Assembly: GCA_001570385.1 (NCBI GenBank)
Contig: BBYL01000007.1
Coordinates: 496,001-560,000, forward strand
Direction: 5' to 3'
Source: Microtetraspora glauca
Lineage (GTDB): Bacteria; Actinomycetota; Actinomycetes; Streptosporangiales; Streptosporangiaceae
Length of the DNA stretch: 64,000 bases
Below the pieces are notes generated by a model that was given only the letters and a program-made list of their open reading frames with translations, did not search any database and was not told where the DNA came from. This document shows, piece after piece, positions 1 to 8,698 of the stretch (its first letter is position 1; each line of letters opens with the position of its first letter). Position numbers and translations under genes: made by a program.

Positions 1-1
1 C

Positions 2-1342
2 CTGCTCGCGCCCGAGGGCCTGGACACCCCGGCCGGCCCGTTGCCGCTGCCCAAGGGCCGGTACGGCCTGGCCGTACGGGTCGGCGGGCGGGACCTTCCG
101 GTGGAGTTCGAGCCGGACTTCCCGATGGCGCTGGAGACGGCGCGGCGCAGGTTCGAGCTCACCGCGGACGGCGCGGGCCGCGCCGTGCTGACGGTGGGCG
201 GTGACCTGGCCGCGAGTGAGCGGGGCAAGAAGGCGCAGCGCACGCTGCGCCAGGAGGTGTATCCCGGGATGCGGGACCGGCCGCTCCGGCCCGAGGTCTT
301 CTTCAGCAGCCACGCGGGGAGGCGGTTCTCCGGCAGCCCGAGGGCCGTCTACGAGGAGTTGCGCGACCGGGGCGCGGACCTCACGTTCCTGTGGAACGTG
401 AGGGACGGGCAGGTCGCGCTGCCCGCCGGGGTGGAGCCGGTACGGACGGCCGGGCGCGAGTACTACGAGGCGCTGGCGCGCTGCCGGTACATCGTCGTGG
501 ACGACCACCTGCCCTCGTGGTTCGAGCCGCGTCCCGGTCAGACGGTGCTGCAGACCCGGCACGGGTGCGTCCCCGTGCGCGGCGAGCACGAGGCGGGCCG
601 GTGGAGCCACCTGCTCTCGCCCGGACCGCGCTGCACACCCCTGCTGCGGGCCGCCTTCGGCTTCGGCGGGGAGATCCTGGAGACCGGCCTGCCGCGCAAC
701 GACTTCCTCCGGAGCGCCGGCCGGGACCGGATCGCCGCCGAGGCCGGGCGCCGGATCGGCCTGCCCGACGGCAGGAAGGTGATCCTGTACGTCCCGGCCC
801 GGCGGGCCGCGCGCGAGAAGACGCGGCTCGACCTGGAACGGATGCGGGCGGCGCTGGGGGAGGACCACGTCGTCCTGGTGCGCAGGCACCCCTCGCTCGC
901 CGGTCAGCCTCCCGTGGTCGCGGCCGGGGGCACCGGCCACACCGGGGACGCCGGGGATATCGGGGACATCGGGAACTTCGTCCGCGACGTGTCCGCCCAT
1001 CCCGACGTCCGCGAGCTCTATCCGCTCGCGGACGTCCTGGTCACGGACTACTCGTCGGCCATGTTCGACTTCGCGCCGACCGGACGCCCCATCCTGTTCT
1101 TCGCGTACGACGTCGAGGAGTGGGCGGGCCGGTTCCCCTTCGACTACGAGGCGGAGGTGCCCGGGCCGCTGCTGCGCACCACCGACGAGGTGATCGAGGC
1201 GGTCGCGCACGCGGGCGAGGTCGCCGCCAAGTACGCGAGGCTTCGCCACGACTTCGTGGCGAAGTTCTGCCCGCTGGACGACGGCCTGGCCGCCCGCCGG
1301 GTGGTCGACCGGGTCTTCGGGACGGCGGCGGAGCGGGCGTAG
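2..1342 (+). CDS. CDP-glycerol glycerophosphotransferase family protein (5' end outside window)
   Basis: This is the C-terminal part of a TagB/TagF-type polymerase, which transfers polyol-phosphate from a CDP-activated donor onto a wall-polymer acceptor at the inner membrane face. The frame is open from base 2, and its first residues align with the linker ahead of the polymerase domain in the next gene, so the true start is upstream. The second catalytic region (RRHP) and the D-Y-S-S-A-M-F-D-F block are intact. The first histidine block, normally Q-T-W-H-G-T-P-L-K, reads Q-T-R-H-G-C-V-P-V here: the His is kept (codon 187 counted from base 2) but its surroundings are altered. Specificity may therefore differ from the neighbour, or activity may be reduced. 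A short Gly/Asp repeat (944-970) interrupts the domain. The next gene follows on the same strand. Confidence 0.85.
   Translation: MLAPEGLDTPAGPLPLPKGRYGLAVRVGGRDLPVEFEPDFPMALETARRRFELTADGAGRAVLTVGGDLAASERGKKAQRTLRQEVYPGMRDRPLRPEVFFSSHAGRRFSGSPRAVYEELRDRGADLTFLWNVRDGQVALPAGVEPVRTAGREYYEALARCRYIVVDDHLPSWFEPRPGQTVLQTRHGCVPVRGEHEAGRWSHLLSPGPRCTPLLRAAFGFGGEILETGLPRNDFLRSAGRDRIAAEAGRRIGLPDGRKVILYVPARRAAREKTRLDLERMRAALGEDHVVLVRRHPSLAGQPPVVAAGGTGHTGDAGDIGDIGNFVRDVSAHPDVRELYPLADVLVTDYSSAMFDFAPTGRPILFFAYDVEEWAGRFPFDYEAEVPGPLLRTTDEVIEAVAHAGEVAAKYARLRHDFVAKFCPLDDGLAARRVVDRVFGTAAERA
944..970 (+). repeat. In-frame 9-bp tandem repeat
   Basis: Three consecutive 9-bp units of the form GGGGAYRYC encode a Gly-Asp-Ala/Ile repeat inside the polymerase domain. 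It probably expands or contracts by slippage without shifting the frame. Confidence 0.7.
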
Positions 1343-1424
1343 CCCTGGTCAAGGATCGCCCAAGGCGCGGTAAGGGTACGACGTCCGCCCGATCCCGACA
1401 GGTGATCGCGGGCATTCTGGCCGC

Positions 1425-4400
1425 GTGCGTACGGCTCCCAGACTCTCGGTGATCGTTCCGTTCTGTGACGTGGAGGAGCATTTCGAGGACTGCCTCGGCT
1501 CGCTGCGCGCGCAGACGCTCACGGACGTCGAGTTCATCCTCGTGGACGACGGTTCCACCGACGCCGGGCCGTCCATCGCCAGGGCGTACGCCGCCGCCGA
1601 CTCCAGGTTCACGATCGTCGGCGGGCCGAAACGCGGCGCGGGCCCGGCGCGTGACGCCGGGATCGCGCACGCGACCGGCGCGTACCTCGCCTTCGCGGAC
1701 GGTGACGACATGGTCCCGGAGGACGCCTACCGGACCATGGTGGAGTCGCTCGACGAGACCGGATCCGACCTGGCCTGTGGCGCGGTGACCCGGCTGCGGC
1801 AGGACGGGTCGGTGAAGTCGCGCGTCGTCCCGCCCGGGTTCGCGACGACCGTGCCGCGTACCCACGTCAGGGTGAACCGGGACCTGCTCCAGGACCGGCA
1901 CGTGACGAACAAGGTGTTCCGCCGGTCCTTCTGGGACGCGCACGGCTTCGTCTTCCCCGAGGGGTTGTACGAGGACGCGCCGGTCGCGATCCCGGCGCAC
2001 GTCCTGTCCGCCGCGACCGACGTGCTCAGCGACGCCGTGTACCTGTGGCGTTCCAGGCCGGGCTCGGCGCGCGATCGCAGGGGAGACCCGGACCGCGTCG
2101 CCCGGTCGCTGGCGTCGGCCGCGACGGTGTCGGCGTTCCTGGCCGAGCGCGCCCGCAAGCTGCGGCGACGGCACGACCAGCACATCGCGGAGACGGAGTT
2201 CCCCCTCCTCCTCGACATGCTCGCCACGGCGCGGGCGGGGGTCGCGAGGAGGCTGTCCGACCGCGCGCGGGCGTCCCTCCAAGCGCTCCACCCCGCCGCG
2301 GCCGACGAGTTGCCGGCGCTCCAGCGCCTCCAGATCCACCTCCTGCGCGAAGGCATGGTCAAGGAACTGGCGGTCGTCCAGCGGTTCGCGCGTACGGAGA
2401 TCGACGATCACGGCGTGGTGCGGAGCGGTCTGCGCGACCCGCGCTGGTACTTCGACTATCCCTTCCGCGGTGATCCCCGCGTCCCCGACGCGATCTACGA
2501 GGCGGGGCCGGAACTGCGGGCCCACGCCATGGTCGACGACGTACGGTGGACGGGCCGGCTGCTGCGGATCACCGGGCACGCCTACCTCTGCCGCGTGGAC
2601 AGCAAGCTCTGCGACGTCGAGGTCTGGCTCGAATCCGGTGACCGGCGGATGCCGCTGAAGGCGGGCCGCGCTGAGCGGCCGGACGTGACCGCCGACTCCC
2701 GGCAGTCCGCCGTCTCCTACGACAGATCCGGCTTTGTCGTCCAGCTCGACCCGGCTCGGATCACCGAAGGGACGTGGACGCTGCATACCCGCGTGTCCAC
2801 GCGCGGCATCACCCGCGACGCACGCGCGGCCGGCCACCGGGACGCGGGCCGGCGGGGCTTCCACGTGGGCGGCGTCGAGGTGTCCCTCACCCGTGAAGGC
2901 GGGCTGGTCCTCGTGGCCCGCGGCTCCGGGGACACCGCCGTGCTCCACCCCGCCGCCGTCCCCGTGGCGGGCAGGATCACCGGCGTCCGGTGGACGGAGG
3001 ACCACGAGCTGGTCCTGACCGGGGAGGGCGAGAGCCGTACGGACCGGATCGCCCTCCTGCTCGGGAGCTCCGGGGGCTCCGGGGGCTCCGGGGGCTCAAC
3101 GGACGCGGGGGACCCGGACAATCCGGGAGAGCGGCACGAATGGCCGGTCAGGTGGTCGGGCGGGCGCTTCACCGCGACGATCGGCGCGACCGCGGACGGG
3201 TTGCCCGTGCGCGGCGGGCGATGGCGTGTCCTTCTCGGCGACGGCCCGCTCGCGCTCGGCCCGGAACTGCTCGCCGCCCCGCCGGAGCCGCACACGACGT
3301 CCGTGCACCGGATCTCCTTCCTGCCCGGCCTCGGCGGCGAGCTCGCGCTCCTGGTCAGGCCGGCGCTGCGCCCGGACGAGCGCGGCAGGTACGCCCTGCG
3401 CAGGCTCCGCGGCACGCGGCGCCACCATCGCGCGCGGATCAGGGACGCGGTGCTCTTCGACAGCTACGGCGGGAGCCAGTACTCGTGCAACCCCCGGGCG
3501 ATCTCGGAGGAGTTCCAGCGTCGCGATCTCGGCACCGACCTGATCTGGGTCACCAGGGACGGCCAGTTCGCGGTCCCCGAGGGGGTCCGCACCGTCCTGT
3601 ACGGCTCCCGCGAGCACGAGGAGGCGCTCGGGACCAGCCGCTTCGTCGTCGCGAACCGGCGCACCCAGCCGTCCTGGTACGTCGATCGGCCGGACCAGAC
3701 GTTCGTGCAGACCTGGCACGGCACCCCGCTCAAGTGCCTGGGCCGCGACGTCAAGGGCAAGCCGCTGGCCAGCCGCGACATCTACGAGGGACTCGACCGC
3801 TACTCCACCATGTGGGACGTGCTCGTGTCGCCCAACCCGTTCTCCACGCCGATCCTGCGGCGCGCCTTCGGCTACGAGGGCGAGGTCCTGGAGTCCGGGT
3901 ACCCCCGCAACGACGTGCTGCTGCGGCCTGGACGGGCGCACCGGGTGCGCGGGGATCTCGGCCTTCCGGACGGGACGCGCGTGGTCCTCTACGCGCCGAC
4001 CTGGCGCGACGACGAGCACTCCCGCCGGGGGCGCGTCGACCTGGAGCTGGAGGCCGGCCGGGTCGCCAAGGCGCTCGGTGAGGACACCGTCCTGCTGGTC
4101 CGCGCCCACTATCTGATGGCCGGGCGGACAGCGATGCCCACGGTCGTCCCCGGGGCCGGCGGGGGATCACCCGGCGGACTCGCCCTCGATGTATCGAGAT
4201 TTCCCGACATGGCGGACCTGCTGGCCGTCACCGACGTCCTCGTCACCGACTACTCGTCGGCGATGTTCGACTTCGCCTGCACGGGACGGCCGATGGTCTT
4301 CTTCGCCTACGACCTGGAGCGGTACCGCGACCAGATCCGGGGCTTCTACTTCGACTTCGAGAAGGAGGCCCCCGGCCCGATCGTCCGTACGTCGGACGAG

Positions 4401-4541
4401 GTCGCCGACGCGGTCGGCGAGGCGTTGCGGCACGGAGAGCGACTCGGCCGTGCGGCGCGCTACCGGGACTTCGCGGTGCGGTTCTGCCCCTTCGACGACG
4501 GCCACGCCTCCGAACGCGTCGTCGATCGCATGTTGTCCTGA
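1425..4541 (+). CDS. Bifunctional GT2 glycosyltransferase / CDP-glycerol glycerophosphotransferase
   Basis: The N-terminal third is a GT-A fold family 2 glycosyltransferase: L-S-V-I-V-P-F opening, V-D-D-G-S-T-D nucleotide-binding loop, and a D-G-D-D motif near residue 96. A middle region with a Gly-Ser linker (3063-3098) leads to a C-terminal TagF-like polymerase. That domain has Q-T-W-H-G-T-P-L-K with catalytic His at about 765, V-R-A-H with His at about 895, and D-Y-S-S from about 942. Fusions of this type build or decorate polyol-phosphate wall polymers. The GTG start at 1425 was chosen because the GT2 strand begins within seven residues; there is no strong ribosome binding site. At 1038 aa it has the usual length for such fusions. 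It lies 82 bp after a paralogous polymerase. Confidence 0.9.
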   Translation: MRTAPRLSVIVPFCDVEEHFEDCLGSLRAQTLTDVEFILVDDGSTDAGPSIARAYAAADSRFTIVGGPKRGAGPARDAGIAHATGAYLAFADGDDMVPEDAYRTMVESLDETGSDLACGAVTRLRQDGSVKSRVVPPGFATTVPRTHVRVNRDLLQDRHVTNKVFRRSFWDAHGFVFPEGLYEDAPVAIPAHVLSAATDVLSDAVYLWRSRPGSARDRRGDPDRVARSLASAATVSAFLAERARKLRRRHDQHIAETEFPLLLDMLATARAGVARRLSDRARASLQALHPAAADELPALQRLQIHLLREGMVKELAVVQRFARTEIDDHGVVRSGLRDPRWYFDYPFRGDPRVPDAIYEAGPELRAHAMVDDVRWTGRLLRITGHAYLCRVDSKLCDVEVWLESGDRRMPLKAGRAERPDVTADSRQSAVSYDRSGFVVQLDPARITEGTWTLHTRVSTRGITRDARAAGHRDAGRRGFHVGGVEVSLTREGGLVLVARGSGDTAVLHPAAVPVAGRITGVRWTEDHELVLTGEGESRTDRIALLLGSSGGSGGSGGSTDAGDPDNPGERHEWPVRWSGGRFTATIGATADGLPVRGGRWRVLLGDGPLALGPELLAAPPEPHTTSVHRISFLPGLGGELALLVRPALRPDERGRYALRRLRGTRRHHRARIRDAVLFDSYGGSQYSCNPRAISEEFQRRDLGTDLIWVTRDGQFAVPEGVRTVLYGSREHEEALGTSRFVVANRRTQPSWYVDRPDQTFVQTWHGTPLKCLGRDVKGKPLASRDIYEGLDRYSTMWDVLVSPNPFSTPILRRAFGYEGEVLESGYPRNDVLLRPGRAHRVRGDLGLPDGTRVVLYAPTWRDDEHSRRGRVDLELEAGRVAKALGEDTVLLVRAHYLMAGRTAMPTVVPGAGGGSPGGLALDVSRFPDMADLLAVTDVLVTDYSSAMFDFACTGRPMVFFAYDLERYRDQIRGFYFDFEKEAPGPIVRTSDEVADAVGEALRHGERLGRAARYRDFAVRFCPFDDGHASERVVDRMLS
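3063..3098 (+). repeat. In-frame 9-bp tandem repeat (Gly-Gly-Ser linker)
   Basis: Four 9-bp units, consensus GGGGGCTCC, encode a flexible Gly-Ser linker between the middle and polymerase domains of the surrounding protein. Confidence 0.85.
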
Positions 4542-4588
4542 CCTCTCCCCGCGGCCGAAACCCGGGGTTCCTCGCTTCAGGAGTCTCG

Positions 4589-6127
4589 ATGAGCCATTTC
4601 CCGGCCGGCGCGCTCGCGCGGCCTCTCGCGCTTCCCCGCCGGAGGAGCGGCGCGACGCTCCTGCCGCCCGGTCTGGTCGCCCTGGCCGCCGGACTGTGGG
4701 GCCTGGACGGCCCGCCCATCTGGCGGGACGAGGCCGCCACCGTCAGCGCGGCCGTCCGTACGCCGTCCGAGCTGCTGGACCTGCTGAGCCGGGTGGACGC
4801 CGTCCACGGCGTCTACTACGCGTTCATGCACGTCGTGGCCGGTGTGTTCGGCACGGGTGACATGGCGCTGCGCCTGCCCTCGGTGCTCGCCGGCGTGCTG
4901 GCCGCGAGCGGGCTCGCCGCACTCGGGCGCGCCCTGGGCAACGCCCGGGCCGGCCTGTACGGCGGGCTGCTCCTGGCCGTGATGCCGATCTTCTCGCGCT
5001 ACGTTCAGGAAGGCCGGCCGTACGGGATCACGATGGCCGGAGCAGTCGGGGTGGCCCTCCTGCTCGTGCGCGCGCTCCGCGCGCCCTCCTGGCGGCGCTT
5101 CCTCCTGTACGGCGCGGCCGTGGCGGGGCTCGCCTACCTGAACCTGTTCGCCTTCCTGGTCGCCGGCGGGCACGGCGTGTACGTCCTGGCGGAGGCGTGG
5201 CGGGGGCGCGGGTCCTCGCACCCGGATACGCGGCGCACGGTCACACGCTGGTGCGGAGCCGCGGCACTGGCGATGGCGGCCGTCCTGCCGCTGGCGTGGA
5301 TCTCGTCGGGTCAGAGCGGGCAGGTCGGCTGGATCCGGTCTCCCGGCCCGGAAGAACTGCGGCTGCTCGCCATCCGGATCTTCGGTGACCTCGGCACGAC
5401 GAACTCGGCGTGGGCGGGCATCGCGCCGCTGGTCCTCGCGCTCGCGCTGTACGGTCTCACCCGGTGCGGGGCGGTCGCCCGGCCGGCGCTGCCGTGGCTG
5501 CTGGTGGCCCCGCTCGCGCTGCTGGCCGTGTCGTGGGCGGTCCACCCGGTCTTCGTCTTCCGCTATGTGCTGTGTTGCGTGCCCGCGGCCGCTCTGCTGG
5601 CGGGGGCGGGGCTCGCGGCGCTGCCCTGCCGGCTCGCGGTTCCGCTGCTCGCGGTCGGGATCGGGCTGGCCGTCCCCGGTCATCTCGCGACGCGGGGACC
5701 GGACGGACGGCAGGACAACCCCGAGCCGCTCATGTCGGTGCTGGCGAGCGCGGCGCGGCCCGGCGACGCGGTCGCCTTCGCCCCCGGGCTGACCAGGAAG
5801 TACGCCGTTGTCTATCCCGGGATCTTCGACCGCCTGGACGACGTGCTGCTGCGCAGGTCACCCGAGCGGGACGGCAGCTTCTCCGGGCGGGACGTGCGCC
5901 GCCGCGCCCAGGCGAGGCGCCTGGACGACGTGCGGACGCTGTGGGTGGTCGGCTACGCGAGGAAGATGCGGGCCACCGACTGGGGAGACGACCTGTTCCC
6001 CGAATCCTTCGAATGCACCGGACACTGGATCTCCGGCGGCTTCGCGATGGCCCGCTGCACGAATCAGAACAGCACGCATCAAGACGGCACGAATCAGGAC
6101 AGCTCGAACGCGTTGGGCGTCGGATAG
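4589..6127 (+). CDS. GT-C fold membrane glycosyltransferase (family 39-like)
   Basis: A 512-aa polytopic membrane protein resembling the ArnT/PMT superfamily, which uses lipid-linked sugars to glycosylate acceptors outside the membrane. The first extracytoplasmic loop carries the expected acidic motif (W-R-D-E-A-A-T), followed by many hydrophobic segments and a soluble C-terminal tail. AGGAG at 4579-4583, five bases upstream, fixes the ATG start. It follows the GT2-TagF gene by 47 bp and probably shares its transcript, so a role in glycosylating the same polymer is likely but inferred. The last 34 bp overlap the end of the convergent Stealth gene. The overlap includes most of a 15-bp tandem repeat, which gives the tail a low-complexity Asn/Gln/Thr/Asp composition. 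Confidence 0.8.
   Translation: MSHFPAGALARPLALPRRRSGATLLPPGLVALAAGLWGLDGPPIWRDEAATVSAAVRTPSELLDLLSRVDAVHGVYYAFMHVVAGVFGTGDMALRLPSVLAGVLAASGLAALGRALGNARAGLYGGLLLAVMPIFSRYVQEGRPYGITMAGAVGVALLLVRALRAPSWRRFLLYGAAVAGLAYLNLFAFLVAGGHGVYVLAEAWRGRGSSHPDTRRTVTRWCGAAALAMAAVLPLAWISSGQSGQVGWIRSPGPEELRLLAIRIFGDLGTTNSAWAGIAPLVLALALYGLTRCGAVARPALPWLLVAPLALLAVSWAVHPVFVFRYVLCCVPAAALLAGAGLAALPCRLAVPLLAVGIGLAVPGHLATRGPDGRQDNPEPLMSVLASAARPGDAVAFAPGLTRKYAVVYPGIFDRLDDVLLRRSPERDGSFSGRDVRRRAQARRLDDVRTLWVVGYARKMRATDWGDDLFPESFECTGHWISGGFAMARCTNQNSTHQDGTNQDSSNALGVG
6058..6102. repeat. Three 15-bp tandem repeats at a convergent gene junction
   Basis: Three units of CACGAATCAGAACAG-like sequence (second unit diverged) run head to tail. 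The stop codon of the minus-strand Stealth gene lies in the third unit, and the plus-strand glycosyltransferase reads through all three. Confidence 0.85.
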
Positions 6128-7647
6128 TAGGCCTCCAGGAAGCGCATCAGCAGCGCGTCCTGCTCCTCGGTCGTCGGCGCCGTGTCGTTCAGGCAGAAGG
6201 CGTCGTGCTTGCGTTTGGCCAGCATGCGGCGCAGCTTGGCCGGAGTCTCCTCCAGCGCCAGATCGACGTACGTGTAGTCGATCATGCCGGGCGCCGCGCG
6301 CCCGGTCAGATACGCGTAGTAGTGGACCAGCGACGACACCACCGAGATGTCGCTGGACTCGCGGAAGGCGCCGCGCGCCGTCGCCGCGAAGTCCTCGGCG
6401 AACCGCTCCTCGACCTCGTACAGGAGGGACCGGCGCAGGGCGTAGGGGACATGCTTCATCTTCTGGGTGAGCGTCCGCCCGGCCAGGGCTTCGAGTATCC
6501 GCCGGTTGTTCATGCCGGCCGCGTGGACCGGCGACTCCTCGTCCGCGGGGGAGCCGAACGGCACGTGCACGATGCTCGGGAAGAAGTGCGGCATCCCGTT
6601 CCCCTCGAAGAACGTGTGCGCGGGCAGCGGCCGTCCGAGGAAGAAGTCGTCGTTGAGGTAAAGGAACTGCTCGGACAGCCCGTCGATGTGGTGCAACTGC
6701 GTCTCGATCGCGTGCGAGTTGAACACCGGCAGCACGGACGGGTCGCCGAAGATCTCCTTGTGGTCCACGACCGAGACGAGCGGGTCGGAGGTGTCCAGCC
6801 ACGGAGGCCGCTGACCGTCGGTGACCACCCACACCCGGTTGACCCAGGGCGCGTACGTCAGGAGCGATCGCAGCGAGTAACGCAGCTCGTCCCTGCTGAC
6901 GAAACGGGCGTCGGTCGTGGCGAGCTCGCTGAGCCCGCCGGTCAGCGCCAGGTCCCTGCGGGCGCGCCAGGCCGGATCGGAGCCGTCGACCCAGGTGTAG
7001 ACCGCGTCGATCGGGAAGTCGATGTCGTCGATCAGGCGGCGGGTGAACTCGGGCCGTGTGGGATAGCCGCCGATGCTCCGCGACGGCGACACCAGGTTGT
7101 TGAACAGCTCCTCGCCGCCCTGGACGGTCTCCCCGTGCGCGGGCACGATGTCGCAGGACCGGTTGGGGCGCGGCGCCACCAGCATGTCTCCCTCGGGCGC
7201 CCAGAACTCCAGGTCGCAGCCGTGCTCGGCGCCCAGGGTGAGGGTGTGCGACGGGCTGGTGAAGTAGAGCGCGACCCGCACCACGCGGGCGTTCTCCAGC
7301 GTTCCCGCGCGCCGGAGCGGGAGCATCTCGCCCACCTCCGTCGACCGCTCGCCCCGCCTGCCGTACGGCTGCCGCCCGGCGAGGAACGGTTGTCCGCATT
7401 GGGCCAGAGCTGACAACGCCTCTGACCGGTGGGTCGTCGCGACCGCCACGGCGGGCGGCCTGCCCCGCGGTGGACGGACGCAGAAGTACGGCACGCCGGC
7501 GCTCGCGAGCGCCGAGCACACCAGCCCGAAGGTCTCCCGTTGCGCCTGCAACGGGCTCGCGTCTTTCCTGATCAGTGCGGTGCCCGGCGTGGTCCCCCCG
7601 GCGAGCAGGCGCGTTCGCAGCCGTCGATACAACGTTCCAACCGGCAT
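6094..7647 (-). CDS. Stealth family capsular polysaccharide phosphotransferase
   Basis: Stealth proteins transfer a hexose-1-phosphate from a UDP-sugar onto a growing capsule or wall glycan, making phosphodiester-linked polymers. All four conserved regions are visible in order. CR1 is at about 211-224 (F-P-I-D-A-V-Y-T-W-V-D-G-S-D). CR2 is at about 255-345, with H-A-I-E-T and Y-L-N-D-D-F-F. CR3 is at about 375-430 and CR4 at about 460-510. Residues 1-200 are a variable N-terminal extension. The ATG start has a GGGGGAG ribosome binding site just upstream. At 517 aa it is a typical full-length member. Its gene converges on the GT-C gene and sits inside the wall-polymer locus, which supports a surface-polymer role. 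Confidence 0.92.
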   Translation of the reverse strand: MPVGTLYRRLRTRLLAGGTTPGTALIRKDASPLQAQRETFGLVCSALASAGVPYFCVRPPRGRPPAVAVATTHRSEALSALAQCGQPFLAGRQPYGRRGERSTEVGEMLPLRRAGTLENARVVRVALYFTSPSHTLTLGAEHGCDLEFWAPEGDMLVAPRPNRSCDIVPAHGETVQGGEELFNNLVSPSRSIGGYPTRPEFTRRLIDDIDFPIDAVYTWVDGSDPAWRARRDLALTGGLSELATTDARFVSRDELRYSLRSLLTYAPWVNRVWVVTDGQRPPWLDTSDPLVSVVDHKEIFGDPSVLPVFNSHAIETQLHHIDGLSEQFLYLNDDFFLGRPLPAHTFFEGNGMPHFFPSIVHVPFGSPADEESPVHAAGMNNRRILEALAGRTLTQKMKHVPYALRRSLLYEVEERFAEDFAATARGAFRESSDISVVSSLVHYYAYLTGRAAPGMIDYTYVDLALEETPAKLRRMLAKRKHDAFCLNDTAPTTEEQDALLMRFLEAYYPTPNAFELS

Positions 7648-7789
7648 GATCTCCCCCCGGGACAGGACTGTAACCGATGACCGTCACGCTCGCGGGACGC
7701 TTTGACGAGGTCGGGGGGAGAGTCAAGAACTGGCAACGAGTTGACCTTCCTAGCACCGATTCGCATGTAGATGGCTACTCAACGTAGTC

Positions 7790-8698
7790 ATGCTGGCGTG
7801 CATGGGAAGCTTCACGCTGGACGATGTTCTGGCGGTGCGAAAGCCCAGGGACTCGTGGTGGACCGTCTTCCTGGTCGATCCGATCGCCTGCCGACTCGCG
7901 CTGCTGGTGGCCAATCACACCTCGATCACCCCCAACGGGCTGACCCGGTTGTCCATGGTGCTCGGCCTCACCTCGGCCGTGTGCTTCGCCCAGGAGTTGC
8001 TGATCGCGGGAGCGGTTCTGTTCTTCGTGAGCTTCACCGTCGACTGCATGGACGGGAAGATCGCGCGACTCAAGGGCAACGGGACGCCGTTCGGTCTCTG
8101 GCTGGACTATGTGGGCGACCGCATCCGAGTCCTGTGCTGCGCGTTCGGCATCGCCTCCGCGCTGTACGCGCGGACCGGTGACCTCGTCTACGTGGTGGCC
8201 GGCGCCGCGATCGTCGTGCTCGACCTGTTCCGCTACATCAACGGCCCGCAGCTCAAGCGGGTCCGGGACAGCACGAGGGCGGCCGCCAGGGAGAGCGCGG
8301 GAGCCGAGTGCGTCTTCATGGACGAGCTGCTCGGCGCCGCCCCCGGGAGCAGCACCGAGCAGGTACGGCGCGACTTCGAGCGCGTCGGCGACGAGGACGG
8401 CCGTGCGCTGGTGGACCTGCAGAGGGGCTTCCGGGCGCAGTTCCCCTGGTACGACCGCGTCCGCATGTTCCTCGTGGCGCACCGCGTCCGCTCGCACGTG
8501 ATCAGCGGCATCGAGTTCCACGCCGCGGTCTTCGTGATCGGACCGGTCCTCGGTGCCGTGGGCTGGCTCTGGAGTTCCGCGGTGACGGGCGCGTTGCTGC
8601 TCGCGTTCGAGTGCGTCCTCGTCTACCGGGCCTGGCTGGCGACCAGAGAGGTGACCCGCGCCGTGCCGGTAAGGGAAAGGGAGAAGGTTCTTGTCTGA
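7790..8698 (+). CDS. CDP-alcohol phosphatidyltransferase family protein
   Basis: The protein has the complete CDP-alcohol phosphotransferase signature D-G-x2-A-R-x8-G-x3-D-x3-D at residues 88-110, in a membrane domain of several hydrophobic helices. Family members displace CMP from a CDP-alcohol or CDP-lipid to make a phosphodiester, usually a phospholipid. Within a wall-polymer locus it could make a lipid anchor or a polyol-phosphate intermediate, but the substrate cannot be read from sequence. About 100 soluble residues separate the catalytic part from the last helices, which is longer than in minimal members. The start may be ATG 7790 or ATG 7802; neither has a clear ribosome binding site. 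Its end overlaps the sulfotransferase start by 8 bp. Confidence 0.88.
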   Translation: MLACMGSFTLDDVLAVRKPRDSWWTVFLVDPIACRLALLVANHTSITPNGLTRLSMVLGLTSAVCFAQELLIAGAVLFFVSFTVDCMDGKIARLKGNGTPFGLWLDYVGDRIRVLCCAFGIASALYARTGDLVYVVAGAAIVVLDLFRYINGPQLKRVRDSTRAAARESAGAECVFMDELLGAAPGSSTEQVRRDFERVGDEDGRALVDLQRGFRAQFPWYDRVRMFLVAHRVRSHVISGIEFHAAVFVIGPVLGAVGWLWSSAVTGALLLAFECVLVYRAWLATREVTRAVPVREREKVLV

